Origin: Heterodera schachtii
Lineage: Eukaryota > Nematoda > Chromadorea > Rhabditida > Heteroderidae
NCBI GenBank assembly: GCA_023374025.1
Contig: SIJG01000020.1
Span: forward strand, 1-64,000
Length of the DNA: 64,000 bases
Direction of reading: 5' to 3'
Numbering within the stretch: the stretch's first letter is position 1; each line of letters opens with the position of its first letter. Below are positions 1 through 9,883 of the stretch, piece after piece. Below the pieces are notes generated by a model that saw only the letters and a program-made list of their open reading frames with translations, was not told the origin of the DNA and made no database searches. The translations under genes were made by a program, and so were the position numbers.

Positions 1-91
1 TTGGTTTTGTTTTTCCGTTTTCTCTTTGGGTGGCTAATACCAGCAGCACTTTCGCCATGTTCGTCATCACCTCTTTTTGGAGTGTTGCTAT
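1..91 (-). CDS. Partial exon of a low-complexity, lysine-rich protein running off the left edge
   Basis: Read on the minus strand, a TTTTTTCAG acceptor (AG at 93-92) is followed by an open exon that leaves the window at base 1. In the phase that begins with two leftover bases it reads SNTPKRGDDEHGE..., then a basic cluster PKRKRKNK that looks like a monopartite nuclear localisation signal. Composition (charged, S/N/T/G-rich) resembles the coding fragment at 997-1367, so I infer the same gene. A GT at about 1077-1076 in the upstream exon would join in the required phase (phase 1). A second frame is also open through this exon, so the frame is not proven. Family unknown; I recognise no domain. 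Confidence 0.4.
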   Translation of the reverse strand, partial: MATLQKEVMTNMAKVLLVLATQRENGKTKP

Positions 92-132
92 CTGAAAAAA
101 TTTATTTAATTTTAAAATTTTTATATAATAAC

Positions 133-630
133 TAGGGATGCAAAAAATATGGAAATCCATATTTTTTTCCTGGACTTTGGGAGGCACGAAATGTACGAAA
201 AACATGTTTTTAGGTTGGTTTGAAGCTTCTAGGATGACTTTCTATATACATATTTTACATATTTTTCCATATTTCGCCATTTATGTCCACATTTTTAGTA
301 AAATTTTGTCGAAAAAATTGATGATTAAATTTATTAAAAATTGGTTAATTTGTGTCAAAATAAGCAAAAATGGAATTTTCGATTTTTTGGTCGTTTTTCT
401 CTAGAAATTGCTTGTTTTCTTCTAAAAACAAGTTCTTATAACGTATTTAGCCATTTTAGATCTATTTTACCAGAATTTAATGAATTTGAAAATTCTTTTT
501 GAAAATTTACCCATAAATTCGGAAAATTTATGTCCATATTTTTGCCATTTTATGTCCATATTTCGCGATTTTTGGTCCATATTTTAAGGGCATATTTCGA
601 GATTTTATATCCATATTTTTTGCATTCCTA
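133..630. mobile_element. hAT-type MITE with 8-bp target site duplication
   Basis: A 498-bp element bounded by 21-bp terminal inverted repeats with one mismatch: the left end begins TAGGGATGCAAAAAATATGG and the right end (610-630) is its reverse complement. It is flanked by identical 8-bp direct repeats ATAATAAC at 125-132 and 631-638, the target-site length of the hAT superfamily. There is no transposase; the 88-aa open frame inside is chance. Subterminal DNA is built of repeated words such as tccatattt. Internal bases about 212-240 (ttggtttgaagcttct...) reappear inverted at 57.7 kb. Confidence 0.88.
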
Positions 631-669
631 ATAATAACTTAAATTAAATACTTTTTCATCAATTGATCC

Positions 670-749
670 GATTCCGACATCCATTTCGACACATTCAAAC
701 ACCAAACATTTTCGGTATTTGAAATGGGCCGAAATGGATGTTCGGAATC
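670..749. repeat. Imperfect 19-20 bp inverted repeat (hairpin)
   Basis: The arm at 670-688 (gattccgacatccatttcg) is complementary to the arm at 730-749 apart from one bulged base, with a loop of about 41 bases. The right arm and its flank (gggccgaaatggat) resemble 40009-40022 in the fold-back element near the tRNA-like gene, suggesting a common dispersed source. Confidence 0.7.
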
Positions 750-996
750 GAATTTAGAGGCATAAAATGTTGAAATTTGCTTGAAAAAACCTCGAAAATT
801 ATATTAAGAGTGGAGCGATATTTTTAAAAACATTTTTTTTTGCCAATAACATTTTTTCAACTCAATTCATGCATTTTTTGTTGTTGTAGTTGTGCTTCTG
901 TACACACATCTTCATGCAACTATTGTACAAAAGCAAAAAATTTTTGTATATTTTTATCTCAACTCAATTTGGCGAAATTTTTTTGTATTCCAAATT

Positions 997-1367
997 TCAA
1001 ATTTTTGCAAAATGAAAATTTAAAAAATTAAATATCGAAATTAGAAAAACAATTTTTTTTTTTGTTGATTGACCGGTTGTTAGTGTGCTGGTTGATGGCT
1101 CATTTGCTTCTGTGTTCGATAATGAACAAGCATTTTCTGTCTGATTGTTTGAGCTCGAGCATGAATCATTTTGTTGTTCATTTTCGTCTTCCTCATCTGC
1201 CGGTGGAAGTTCATCTAAAATTATTTTAAAATATTTAAAAAAATTTTATAAATTAATTTACTCAAGTCCAGAGAGCGTATCGGATTAGCTTCACCAACAA
1301 CAGCAGGTGGCAGCTGAACTTCATCTACATCGTCAACAGGTGGCAGTTCATTAATGTCAATTAGACT
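997..1367 (-). CDS. Two-exon acidic, S/T/N-rich protein fragment with ELPP repeats
   Basis: On the minus strand, exon 1 (1367-1262) follows a TTTAG acceptor and reads SLIDINELPPVDDVDE...ANPIRSLDL. A 47-bp intron (1261-1215, GT...TTTTAG, phase 1) joins it to exon 2 (1214-997 if unspliced), which starts NELPPADEEDENEQQND, continues S/N/T/E-rich and stays open to a TGA at 999-997. The motif ELPP-(A/V)-D-x-x-D-E occurs once in each exon, so the protein has an internal acidic repeat. The open frame across the splice, the short intron and the codon mix argue for a real gene. Exon 2 may end earlier, at a GT near 1077, and splice into the exon at 1-91; that intron would contain the MITE at 133-630. 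The 5' exons upstream of 1367 were not found. No known domain; probably disordered and nuclear (inference). Confidence 0.5.
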
Positions 1368-1594
1368 CTAAACGCGTGTTTAAAAAAAAAGTTTTTTAAA
1401 TTAAGTAAAACCATTAACCCTTTTTAATTTTGAAAATTGCAGTCATTTTTCAAAAAAAAAAAAAAAAGCTTGTTGTCAAAATTTTGTCTTTAAAAAATCT
1501 GAATTTGTGAAATCGATTCTCTCACTTAATTTCTCGTTTCGAGAGAAGCGAATATACTGTATGCTAATCTATGGCTTTTTGTATATATTATTAT

Positions 1595-1674
1595 TAGGGC
1601 TAAGAATTACATGTAAATATATATTTTTTCTATGTACATATTTGACGTTTTTTGTACATTAATTCCCAGCACTA
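1595..1674. mobile_element. 80-bp miniature hAT-like MITE
   Basis: The ends TAGGGCTAAGAATTA and (reverse complement of the right end) TAGTGCTGGGAATTA pair over about 21 positions with mismatches. The element is flanked by ATTATTAT at 1587-1594 and 1675-1682, an 8-bp target duplication, although low complexity weakens that test. The ends match the TAGxGCTxxGAxTT pattern seen at 41276 and elsewhere in the window. Confidence 0.65.
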
Positions 1675-1986
1675 ATTATTATTACCGTGAATATAAAATA
1701 ATTAAATATATTTATTAAAACTGAAAACCTTAACAACTTTTTGTTGATCCTTTGTGCCAAAACTGAATAAAAAAAGTTGTTGAAAGGAGAAGGAATAAAT
1801 GAAATATCGTCATTCTAATAAACCAATGAATTTTATATATTTAAAAAAAACATATAAAATTGTATATATAAAATAATAAAATATAATATCAATTAAAACG
1901 AATGAAATATTAAATGCTTGATATTGAATTTGTATAAGATGGAGCAAATAGCGAATAAAACGTCATAAATCGAAAAATCAATAACT
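1675..1986. other. AT-rich spacer with no gene seen
   Basis: Homopolymer-rich AT DNA between the small MITE and repeat A1. I see no splice-supported open frame, RNA gene or tandem repeat. Confidence 0.6.
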
Positions 1987-3442
1987 CATTATATATACGT
2001 TATATTGACAAGGAGTTTCATCGCTAAAACCAATTTCACGGGAACGGCTAAGCGCAGGGGGCTGAAATTTTGCACAGGGGGGTAGCTCGAGACGGGGCAT
2101 CTGGGAAAACTATAGGTTTTTTTCTCCGAGGGCCAACTGAGTACCAGCGGCTCAAAAACCGATTTTGCCGAAAGTCTCACTGTTACGAAATTTTTTGCTT
2201 TTGCCTTCAGGACTTAGTGGACCCCAAAAGCGAAATGCCCTAACTATGGCCTAAAACTTTGCCAGCAAAAGTTTTTTGATCAGACCAAAGGCCTGACCTG
2301 TAGGTTAGGCAACGTAAGAATCACTTTTTTTGGACACTTCAGTACCAGGCGAATAGCTCGTAAGGGTTTGCTCGGAGCAGGGGGTCGCCAGCGGACTTTT
2401 TGTAGAGCTTTCGAAGCTCTATCAAACCATGTTTAAAAATTTCGAAAATTTTCAAAAATGTTCGAGCTAGGCCTAAAATTCGGTTTTTCAGTTTTTGAAT
2501 TTTAGGATTTTTTAACGATTTTTCCGGGGAAAACGGAGACCACTTCCAAAACATCGTTTTTCGAGCTCTATCGATTGGTGATGTTTTTAGAAAATTTTCG
2601 ATTTTTTCCCGGAAATAGAAAAAATTTTTGGCCTCAGCGGGACATTTGAGTACCGGGCCCATAACTCGTCAGGGTTTGATTTTAGCAAAAAATAGCCTTA
2701 GAGCAAAAATGTAGAGCTTTTAAAGCTCTATCGAATGGCGTACTAAATGTTCGAAAATTTTCAAAAATTTTCGAGCTAGGCCCCCTAGAAATTTTCGAAA
2801 ATTTTTTTTGGGTTGAAAATTAGTGTGAAAAATATTTTTCTTGGGTAAAATAAGGTGCTGAGTACGAATATGATGTTTGTTTTTTGTTTCAGATTTTTTA
2901 GAATTTTTTAAAAAAATCTGAAATTTTTTCATTTTTTTGGTCTTTGGAAATTTAGGCTAATTTTTGAAAATTCATAACTCAGCTCAGGTAGGGTAAATTT
3001 TTGTAATTTTAGTTTCAAAAAATGGAGAAAAATAAGGAGAATTTTATGCTTTTTATTTGTTCTTTCTATCATGAGTTTAAAAAAAGTTATTCAAGAATTT
3101 CTGAAAATTTTCGATTTTTCAGAAAAAAATTCATAGCTTGGTTCTGAAAAGGTTTTTTGGAAAACAAAAATACACAAAAAATCCGCAATTTTTTGCTCTA
3201 TAATATAAATTTTATTTTACATTTTTATCATTTTTTTATGAATTGTTATAAAAATAAAAGTGATTTTGGGAACCGGGACCAAAGGGGGGTGCACATGATT
3301 TTTGAGTTGGAAAATTTTTTCTCCAAAAATCTTTCAAAAACATGTCCTTAGGGGTATTTTATGACGCTGATCACGAATCTGTAATCAGTTTGACAGCGTG
3401 AAGACCTCAGAATCCCTGCGTGGATGGGATTCTAAGGCATCA
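1987..3442. repeat. Family A repeat, copy 1 (about 1.45 kb)
   Basis: It begins in (T)TATATATACGTTATATTGAC and closely matches 17965-19430 along its whole length, and 34441-35905 more weakly. The interior repeats phrases such as gagctctatcgattggt and ttttcgagctaggc. It ends in a hairpin at 3405-3437 (CCTCAGAATCCC, loop, GGGATTCTAAGG; one C-A mismatch), after which the ATGAGTCGT satellite starts. No open frame is conserved among the three copies, so it is treated as non-coding. Confidence 0.88.
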
Positions 3443-3731
3443 ACGATTCATGCCATCAGTCGTCTTACCACATAACACGTCCAACCCTCATGGACGACTC
3501 ATGGCATGAGTCGTCGTCATGCCTTGAGCAATCCAACCCATGTGATGAGTCGTCATACGACTCATGCAATGAGTCGTTCAAGGACTCCTTATTTGAGACC
3601 AAGCCCACTTTTCATGTGAGAGACAGTTAGAGAGTCCAACCCATGTGATGAGTCGTCATACACACGACTCATGCAATGAGTCGTTCAAAGACTCCTTATT
3701 TGATACCATACCAACTTTTCTGTAGTGGCAT

Positions 3732-3766
3732 TATAAAAGGGTGACCAAACAGTCCACACTTCATTC
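3732..3766 (+). promoter_or_regulatory. Satellite-borne TATA plus initiator module 1
   Basis: TATAAAAGG starts at 3732 and TTCATTCC has its A at 3763, a spacing of 31 bp. The module is embedded in satellite; no gene is visible directly downstream. Confidence 0.55.
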
Positions 3767-4238
3767 CTTATTCACTTGGTATAATTTTTCTTAGTCGACT
3801 AATGCCTCGATCAAACGACTCGCAATGAGTCGTTCAAGGCCTCCTTATTTGAGACCACGCCCACTTTTCATGTGAGAGACAGTTAGAGACACAAGAGTAA
3901 AGGGGAAATAGTACATCTTTCTCTGACTTCTCTAACTCAATGTACACCCCATCATATTTTTCCTAGCCAAACATATCATGCCTCGAGTAGTCCAACCCAT
4001 GTGATCAGTCGTCATACGACTCATGCAATGAGTCGTTCAAGGACTCCTTCGACTTATGCCTCGAGTAGTCCAACCCATGTGATGAGTCGTCATACGACTC
4101 ATGCAATGAGTCGTTCAAGGATCCTTCGACTTATGCCTCGAGTAGTCCAACCCATGTGATGAGTCGTCATACGACTCATGCAATGAGTCGTTCAAGGACT
4201 CCTTATTTGAGACCACGCCCACTTTTCTGTAGTGGCAG

Positions 4239-4273
4239 TATAAAAGGGTGACCAAACGGTCCACACTTCATTC
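4239..4273 (+). promoter_or_regulatory. Satellite-borne TATA plus initiator module 2
   Basis: TATA starts at 4239 and the initiator A is at 4270 (31 bp). About 25 bp upstream is gaccacgcccac, similar to a KLF/Sp1-type CACCC box. Confidence 0.55.
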
Positions 4274-4662
4274 CTCATTCACTTAGTATAATTTTTCTTC
4301 GTCGACTCATGCCTCGAGTAGTCCAATTCATGTGATGAGTCCTTTGACGAACCATGCAATGAGTCGTTCAACGACTCACGCCGTAACAGACCTTAATGTA
4401 AGACCACGCTTACTATAATTTTTCTTAGTAGACTCATGCCTCGAGTAGTCCAACCCATGTGATGAGTCGTCATACGACTCATGCAATGAGTCGTTCAAAG
4501 ACTCCTTAGACTTATGCCTCGAGTAGTCAAACCCATGTGATGAGTCGTCATACGACTCATGCAATGAGTCGTTCAAGGATTCCTTATTTGAGACCATTCC
4601 AACGAACGACTCATGCAATGAGTCGTTCATTGACTCCTTCGACTTATGCCTCGAGTAGGCAC

Positions 4663-4696
4663 TATAAAAGGGTGACGAAACGCGCACACTTCAGTC
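4663..4696 (+). promoter_or_regulatory. Satellite-borne TATA plus initiator module 3
   Basis: TATA starts at 4663; the initiator is TTCAGTCC with its A at 4693, 30 bp away because of a one-base deletion in the spacer. This copy lacks the upstream ccacgcccac element. Confidence 0.5.
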
Positions 4697-4861
4697 CTCA
4701 TTCACTTACTATAATTTTTCTTAGTCGACTCATGCCTCGGGTAGTCCAACCCATGTGATGAGTCGTTAAACGACTCATGCAATGAGTCGTCAAACGACTC
4801 ATCCAATGAGTCGTTCAAAGACTCCTTATGTGAGACAACACCCACTTTTCTGTAGTGGCAC

Positions 4862-4896
4862 TATAAAAGAGTGACCAAACGGTCCACACTTCATTC
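4862..4896 (+). promoter_or_regulatory. Satellite-borne TATA plus initiator module 4
   Basis: TATAAAAGA starts at 4862 and the TTCATTCC A is at 4893 (31 bp). Confidence 0.55.
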
Positions 4897-5366
4897 CTCA
4901 TTCACTTAGTATAATTTTTCTTGGTCGACTCATGACTCGAGTAGTCCAACCCATGTGATGAGTCGTCATACATACGACTCATGCAATGAGTCGTTCAAGG
5001 ACTCCTTATTTGAGACCACGCCCACTTTTCATGTGAGAGGCAGTTAGAGACACAAGAGTAAAGGGGAAATAGTACACCTTTCTCTGACTTCTCTAACTCA
5101 ATGTACACCCCATCATATTTTTCCGAGCCAAACATATTATTAGCCCCAAACTATCTACCAACCTATGTGATGAGTCGTCATACGACTCATGCAATGAGTC
5201 GTTCAAGGATTCCATTTAAGTATATTTTTCATAGTCAAATCATGTCTCGATTATCTCCAATTCATGTGATGAGTCGTCTGACGACTCATGCAATGAGTCG
5301 TTCAACGACTCACGCCGTAACAGACCTCAAGCTATCGAGACCACGCCCACTTTACTGTAGTGGCAC

Positions 5367-5401
5367 TATAAAAGAGTTACCAAATAGTGCACACTTCAGT
5401 C
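5367..5401 (+). promoter_or_regulatory. TATA plus initiator upstream of the RRM gene
   Basis: TATAAAAGAG starts at 5367 and the TTCAGTCC initiator A is at 5398, exactly 31 bp apart, the normal spacing of a metazoan TATA/Inr core promoter. The upstream gaccacgcccac (5338-5349) looks like a KLF/Sp1 CACCC box. The predicted start at 5398 lies 235 bp before the RRM start codon on the same strand, with an acceptor-like TTTTAG (AG at 5572-5573) between them that could serve 5' UTR splicing or spliced-leader addition. This is the one module with a convincing gene downstream. Confidence 0.6.
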
Positions 5402-5632
5402 CTCACTCACTTATTATTATAAGTATAGTCTCGATTTGCTGCAACCCATGTGATGAGTCGTCTAACGACTCATGTAATGAGTCGTTCAACGACTCACCAC
5501 GGTATTTTATTTTGTTGCTTCACAATTGATTTCTTATGAATTTAAATTTGCCAATTCATTTCCTTAATTTTAGCCATTATTGAAAAAAATTTAAATTCAA
5601 AATCCATCCGACGGTTATTCTCATATTTCAAA

Positions 5633-6284
5633 ATGAGTGAGGAACAAAGCAGTCATCCATCCGCAACACCCAATCCATCCGACGGCCAGTTGTCTGGGAG
5701 CAGCGATACAAACCACAAAATCTTTATTGTTGGGTTCGTCGTTCATATATTAGTAATAACATTGTAACACTTGTACCGTGTTTAGTCTATCTGATCAAAC
5801 AACAGATGATTCTTTAAACAAATACTTTTCCAAATTTGGCAAAGTGACCAAATGTGGTGTCGTTTGTGATGCAAAAACAAAAAAATCTCGCGGTTTTGGA
5901 TTTGTCGAGTTCGAGACACAAAACCAGGTATTTATTTTCTAAGTTATTGAAGCAATAATTCTCTTTTAGTCATCTGCTGTTTTGTCATTTGATCCTCATA
6001 AAATTGATGGAAAGGCTGTTTCTGTGAAGCCTTGGGTGGATAAGCAAAAGAAGAAAAGCAAAGCGGTTAAGAAACGCACCCGAGTTAGTATTTTTGAGAA
6101 CATTAAAATATAACAACGCAAATCACTTAAGGCCAACCCACAAAAGCGTGCGGAAACCAAGGCAATGACGAACAAAAAAGGAATTATCAAAGGTGTTAAA
6201 AACAACAATATGAATGAAATGCGCGGTAAGAAGAAAGAAATAGTTGAGGGTGGAAAAAACATTTTTAATACGAATTTTAAATAG
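5633..6284 (+). CDS. Single-RRM RNA-binding protein, four exons
   Basis: Exons 5633-5733, 5786-5927, 5970-6083 and 6132-6284 are joined by introns of 52, 42 and 48 bp and encode 169 aa ending in TAG. After an S/P-rich N-terminus (MSEEQSSHPSATPN) there is one RNA recognition motif at about residues 29-100. RNP2 is KIFIVGL, spanning the first splice, and RNP1 is KSRGFGFVEF, with the two aromatic RNA-stacking positions intact. LSDQTTDDSLNKYFSKFG between them is the usual helix 1 of hnRNP A/B-, DAZ- or Musashi-like RRMs; exon 3 adds KIDGKAVSVKPW and a lysine-rich tail. The third intron ends in TTAAG; if it is retained, translation stops early after NIKI. A poly(A) signal AATAAA lies at 6382-6387. 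The gene is flanked on both sides by ATGAGTCGT satellite and a satellite promoter lies upstream. Likely nuclear RNA binding or processing; the exact subfamily is not resolved. Confidence 0.86.
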
Positions 6285-6544
6285 CGTTGTTTTATGTTTA
6301 TCATTGGTATTTGGTATTGCTTCCACTTATGAATAATTTGTTATTACAATCTCATCTGAGTATGCTTCGTTTTATCATTTGAATAAATTTCTTGCGAATT
6401 AGAATTTTAATTTAACTTTTTTTTACTTTTAAGTATATCTACAATGAAATATTTTTTTATTAAATAAATCACTGTTATTCATCTTTTAATCACTGTTGTA
6501 CCTCTTCCCCCGTTGTTTTAACTCTTTAAACTTTTCTCTATAGG
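6285..6544 (+). other. 3' flank of the RRM gene
   Basis: AT-rich DNA with poly(A) signals AATAAA at 6382-6387 and again near 6465. At about 6487-6504 a single copy of cactgttgtacctcttc matches the 21-bp minisatellite at 36.2-36.4 kb. Confidence 0.6.
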
Positions 6545-6766
6545 TCGTTTAGGCGACCCCCACTCCGTGGGTAGTCTAAAATTAGAACTTGCTCTAACCT
6601 AACCCACGGGTGAGTCGTTTCTTTCCCTAAACATCCATCGTTCAAGCACTGCTTCAACTTATGCCTCGAGTGGTCCAACCCATGTGATGAGTCGTCATAC
6701 GACTCATGCAATGAGTCGTTCAAGCACTCCTTATTTGAGACCACGTCCATTTTTCTGTAGTGGCAG

Positions 6767-6801
6767 TATAAAAGGGTGACCAAACGGCCCATACTTCATT
6801 C
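6767..6801 (+). promoter_or_regulatory. Satellite-borne TATA plus initiator module 6
   Basis: TATA starts at 6767 and the initiator A is at 6798 (31 bp). The upstream box is altered to ccacgtccat. Confidence 0.5.
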
Positions 6802-6942
6802 CTTATTCACTTGGTATAATTTTTCAAAGTCGACACATGCCTCGAGTAGTCCAACCCATGTGATGAGTCGTCTGACGACTCATGCAATGAGTCGTTCAAG
6901 CACTCCTTATTTGAGACCACGTCCATTTTTCTGTAGTGGCAG

Positions 6943-6977
6943 TATAAAAGGGTGACCAAACGGCCCACACTTCATTC
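6943..6977 (+). promoter_or_regulatory. Satellite-borne TATA plus initiator module 7
   Basis: TATA starts at 6943 and the initiator A is at 6974 (31 bp); a near-duplicate of the previous module. Confidence 0.5.
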
Positions 6978-7050
6978 CTTATTCACTTGGTATACTTTTT
7001 CAAAGTCGACACATGCCTCGAGTGGTCCAACCCATGTGATGAGTCGTCAT

Positions 7051-7465
7051 ACGACCCATGGGATGAGTCGTCTAACGACTAATCCCATGAGTCGTTCAAC
7101 GGCTCACCCATTTGGATAAGAACTCGTTCCAGCACGACCCATGGGATGAGTCGTCTAACGACTAATCCCATGAGTCGTTCAACGGCTCACCCATTTGGAT
7201 AAGAACTCGTTCCAACACGACCCATGGGATGAGTCGTCTAACGACTAATCCCATGAGTCGTTCAACGGCTCACCCATTTGGATAAGAACTCGTTCCAACA
7301 CGACCCATGGGATGAGTCGTCTAACGACTAATCCCATGAGTCGTTCAACGGCTCACCCATTTGGATAAGAACTCGTTCCAACACGACCCATGGGATGAGT
7401 CGTCTAACGACTAATCCCATGAGTCGTTCAACGGCTCACCCATTACAGACCGAAGGCGTACCATG
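7051..7465. repeat. 83-bp tandem repeat, five copies
   Basis: Units start at 7051, 7134, 7217, 7300 and 7383 with an exact 83-bp period. Each contains acgacccatgggatgagtcg, then tctaacgactaatcccatga, and a spacer cccatttggataagaactcg. It is a satellite variant in which some hairpin arms carry C for T. A diverged partial copy lies at 30896-30980. Confidence 0.92.
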
Positions 7466-7496
7466 TGAGAACACGCCCACTTTTCTGTAGTTAAAC

Positions 7497-7530
7497 TATA
7501 AAGGGTAACCAAAGGGCCATACTTCAGTTT
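7497..7530 (+). promoter_or_regulatory. TATA plus initiator before a possible first exon
   Basis: TATAAAGGG starts at 7497 and the TTCAGTTT A is at 7526 (29 bp; slightly degenerate). It is preceded by acacgcccac and followed by non-satellite leader DNA and an ATG at 7582. Confidence 0.5.
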
Positions 7531-7581
7531 CCTTATAAATTATCCCATTTGTTATTTCCGAGCTCAAAACAATTAATTCAA

Positions 7582-7642
7582 ATGGCAGATCTAGGTAGCG
7601 AAGCTCCCAAAGCGCGAAGCGCTTTAAGCACCCCAGAAACAT
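7582..7642 (+). CDS. Possible short first exon (MADLGSEAPKARSALSTPET)
   Basis: ATG at 7582 opens a 20-codon frame that ends at a good donor, ACAT|GTAAGC (GT at 7643-7644). It sits 56 bp after the initiator of a satellite-type promoter, so promoter, leader, start codon and donor are in the right order. A related sequence at 31130-31186 keeps the GTAAGC donor but lacks this ATG. The exon contains the GCGAAGC hairpin motif, so the open frame may be incidental to a repeat boundary module. No downstream exon was found within the S units. Speculative. Confidence 0.28.
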
Positions 7643-7658
7643 GTAAGCACACACCCGC

Positions 7659-9062
7659 TAGTTTATATACTTTAAAATAACAGTGCAACTCATTGCTAAA
7701 ACTAAAATCTCGGGAACGGCTAATTGGGGGGACCTGAAATGTTGACATTGCTTAAGCAACTTTTTGAGGCGCATTCAGGAAAACTATAGGTTTTTTGATC
7801 CGGTGGCCAGGTGAGCGCCGGCGCTGAAATGGCCTCTTTTGGAATCTCAGTTTTTCGGGCCCAACTTTTTCCAAAAAACTGGGAGCAAAAAACGCCTGGA
7901 GAAAGGGCACTCCGCCCAACGCTCCTCTAAATTTTAAAAAAAAGTTTGTGCCTCTACGATGAAATCTTTTCGAGTTATGCGTTCCTAACTGAGGCCAAGT
8001 CGGAAATTGGCATTTTTGTATTTTTCACCCGTTTTAAACTCTGTAACTTTTTTCAGAGAAGAGGAAACAAAAAATGCTTGCTGGCAGGATTTTAAGTTGA
8101 AGTATGCCTGATAATTCCTGCAAGATTTTATACCTCTATCTATAATAGCATTCCCGGCCTGCGTGTGGAATTTTTGCTGGATCGGGAATTATAAACTACT
8201 AATAAATTCCAGAATTTATTTTATGGTAATATATGGTGTGAAAAATTGTTTTCTGACCACTTTTAGGATGCTGAGCACCAATATCAACTTTATTTTACGT
8301 TTCAGAATTTTTAGGAGGTGGTGAAATTTTTTTTGAAAAGTCATCAATTTTTGAGTCCCGGAAATTCAAGGTAAATTTTGAAAATTCATATCTTTCCTCA
8401 AAATAGTACAATCCAACTCATTTAAAGCTTAAAAAATGCAGAAAAATCGGGAGAATTTTATCTAATTTATTTAGATTTTTCATTCTGAAAATTCAAAAAG
8501 TTAGGGCTTATTTTTTGGAAAAATATTATTTTTTAGAAAAAAATTCATAAATCACTTGAAAAAAGGCCCTAATGAATTTTAAGATATTTAAAAAATCAGC
8601 GATTTTTTTCTCTATAGAATATATTTTATTCTGTATTTCTACCTCTTTTTTAAAAATAGTTATAAAATTAAAACCGATTTTATAGTTCAACCCCTAAGGG
8701 GGTACCCTTTTGGAATTTCAAGGAGAGCTTTTTTTGCTCTAAATCAATTTAAAACAGAGTTTTCTGACGTAATTTAGGCCCTTGAGCCCGAAAATGCACT
8801 CTATTTTGAGTTTCAAATCTATTAAAATGAGATTAAGCGTGGTTCAATTTTCCAGATTTAAAACTCCTAAGGGGTCAACAGGCCAAATTTCGAGTAAATC
8901 AAACCCAACTCAATGAATATTGATCTGACCGGAATTCAATAGTGATCATACGATAGATCTCGTCAAAAGCTATCGATTGGTATTCATATTTTCTTGAAAA
9001 CATTCAAATTTCAATTTGTTAAGCTCAATTTACCCCTTTCAAAAAAAGCCAAAAAACTTGCT
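7659..9062. repeat. Family S unit, copy 1 (1404 bp)
   Basis: It starts TAGTTTATATACTTTAAAAT and ends in aaaaagccaaaaaacttgct. Its phrases ctcgggaacggctaa and gaaaactataggtttttt are shared with family A, so S and A are diverged relatives. No conserved open frame. Confidence 0.93.
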
Positions 9063-9883
9063 TAGTTTATATACTTTAAAATAACAGTGCAACTCATTGC
9101 TAAAACTAAAATCTCGGGAACGGCTAATTGGGGGGACCTGAAATGTTGACATTGCTTAAGCAACTTTTTGAGGCGCATTCAGGAAAACTATAGGTTTTTT
9201 GATCCGGTGGCCAGGTGAGCGCCGGCGCTGAAATGGCCTCTTTTGGAATCTCAGTTTTTCGGGCCCAACTTTTTCCAAAAAACTGGGAGCAAAAAACGCC
9301 TGGAGAAAGGGCACTCCGCCCAACGCTCCTCTAAATTTTAAAAAAAAGTTTGTGCCTCTACGATGAAATCTTTTCGAGTTATGCGTTCCTAACTGAGGCC
9401 AAGTCGGAAATTGGCATTTTTGTATTTTTCACCCGTTTTAAACTCTGTAACTTTTTTCAGAGAAGAGGAAACAAAAAATGCTTGCTGGCAGGATTTTAAG
9501 TTGAAGTATGCCTGATAATTCCTGCAAGATTTTATACCTCTATCTATAATAGCATTCCCGGCCTGCGTGTGGAATTTTTGCTGGATCGGGAATTATAAAC
9601 TACTAATAAATTCCAGAATTTATTTTATGGTAATATATGGTGTGAAAAATTGTTTTCTGACCACTTTTAGGATGCTGAGCACCAATATCAACTTTATTTT
9701 ACGTTTCAGAATTTTTAGGAGGTGGTGAAATTTTTTTTGAAAAGTCATCAATTTTTGAGTCCCGGAAATTCAAGGTAAATTTTGAAAATTCATATCTTTC
9801 CTCAAAATAGTACAATCCAACTCATTTAAAGCTTAAAAAATGCAGAAAAATCGGGAGAATTTTATCTAATTTATTTAGATTTT
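9063..9883. repeat. Family S unit truncated by segment B
   Basis: Identical to copy 1, as far as I can read, until ttatttagat at about 9880, where the sequence switches to segment B. Confidence 0.9.

Larger units (their letters stand above)
3443..5500. repeat. ATGAGTCGT satellite, array 1
   Basis: Irregular tandem array whose core alternates ATGAGTCGT with its reverse complement ACGACTCAT, separated by CAT or GCA triplets, so each core can form 9-bp hairpins. A frequent spacer is caaggactccttcgacttatgcctcgagtagtccaaccc, giving a 78-bp period. Interspersed modules carry a TATA box plus initiator (separate entries). Open frames across it on both strands are by-products of the 78-bp (26-codon) period. 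Confidence 0.92.
6545..7050. repeat. ATGAGTCGT satellite, array 2
   Basis: Resumes after the RRM gene with two near-identical units of about 177 bp, each holding a hairpin core and a TATA/initiator module (6767 and 6943). Confidence 0.88.

Noticed and set aside
1989..2932. Short frames in family A and S units
   Set aside because: Not kept open between copies, and no codon-position bias visible.
5996..6326. Minus-strand frames of 102 and 67 codons over the RRM gene
   Set aside because: Antisense shadows of exons 3-4; the plus strand has the RRM motifs and matching splice sites.
3443..7465. CRISPR-like pattern of palindromic repeats and spacers
   Set aside because: Spacers are repeated rather than unique, periods vary, and the setting is eukaryotic with spliced genes; this is satellite DNA.
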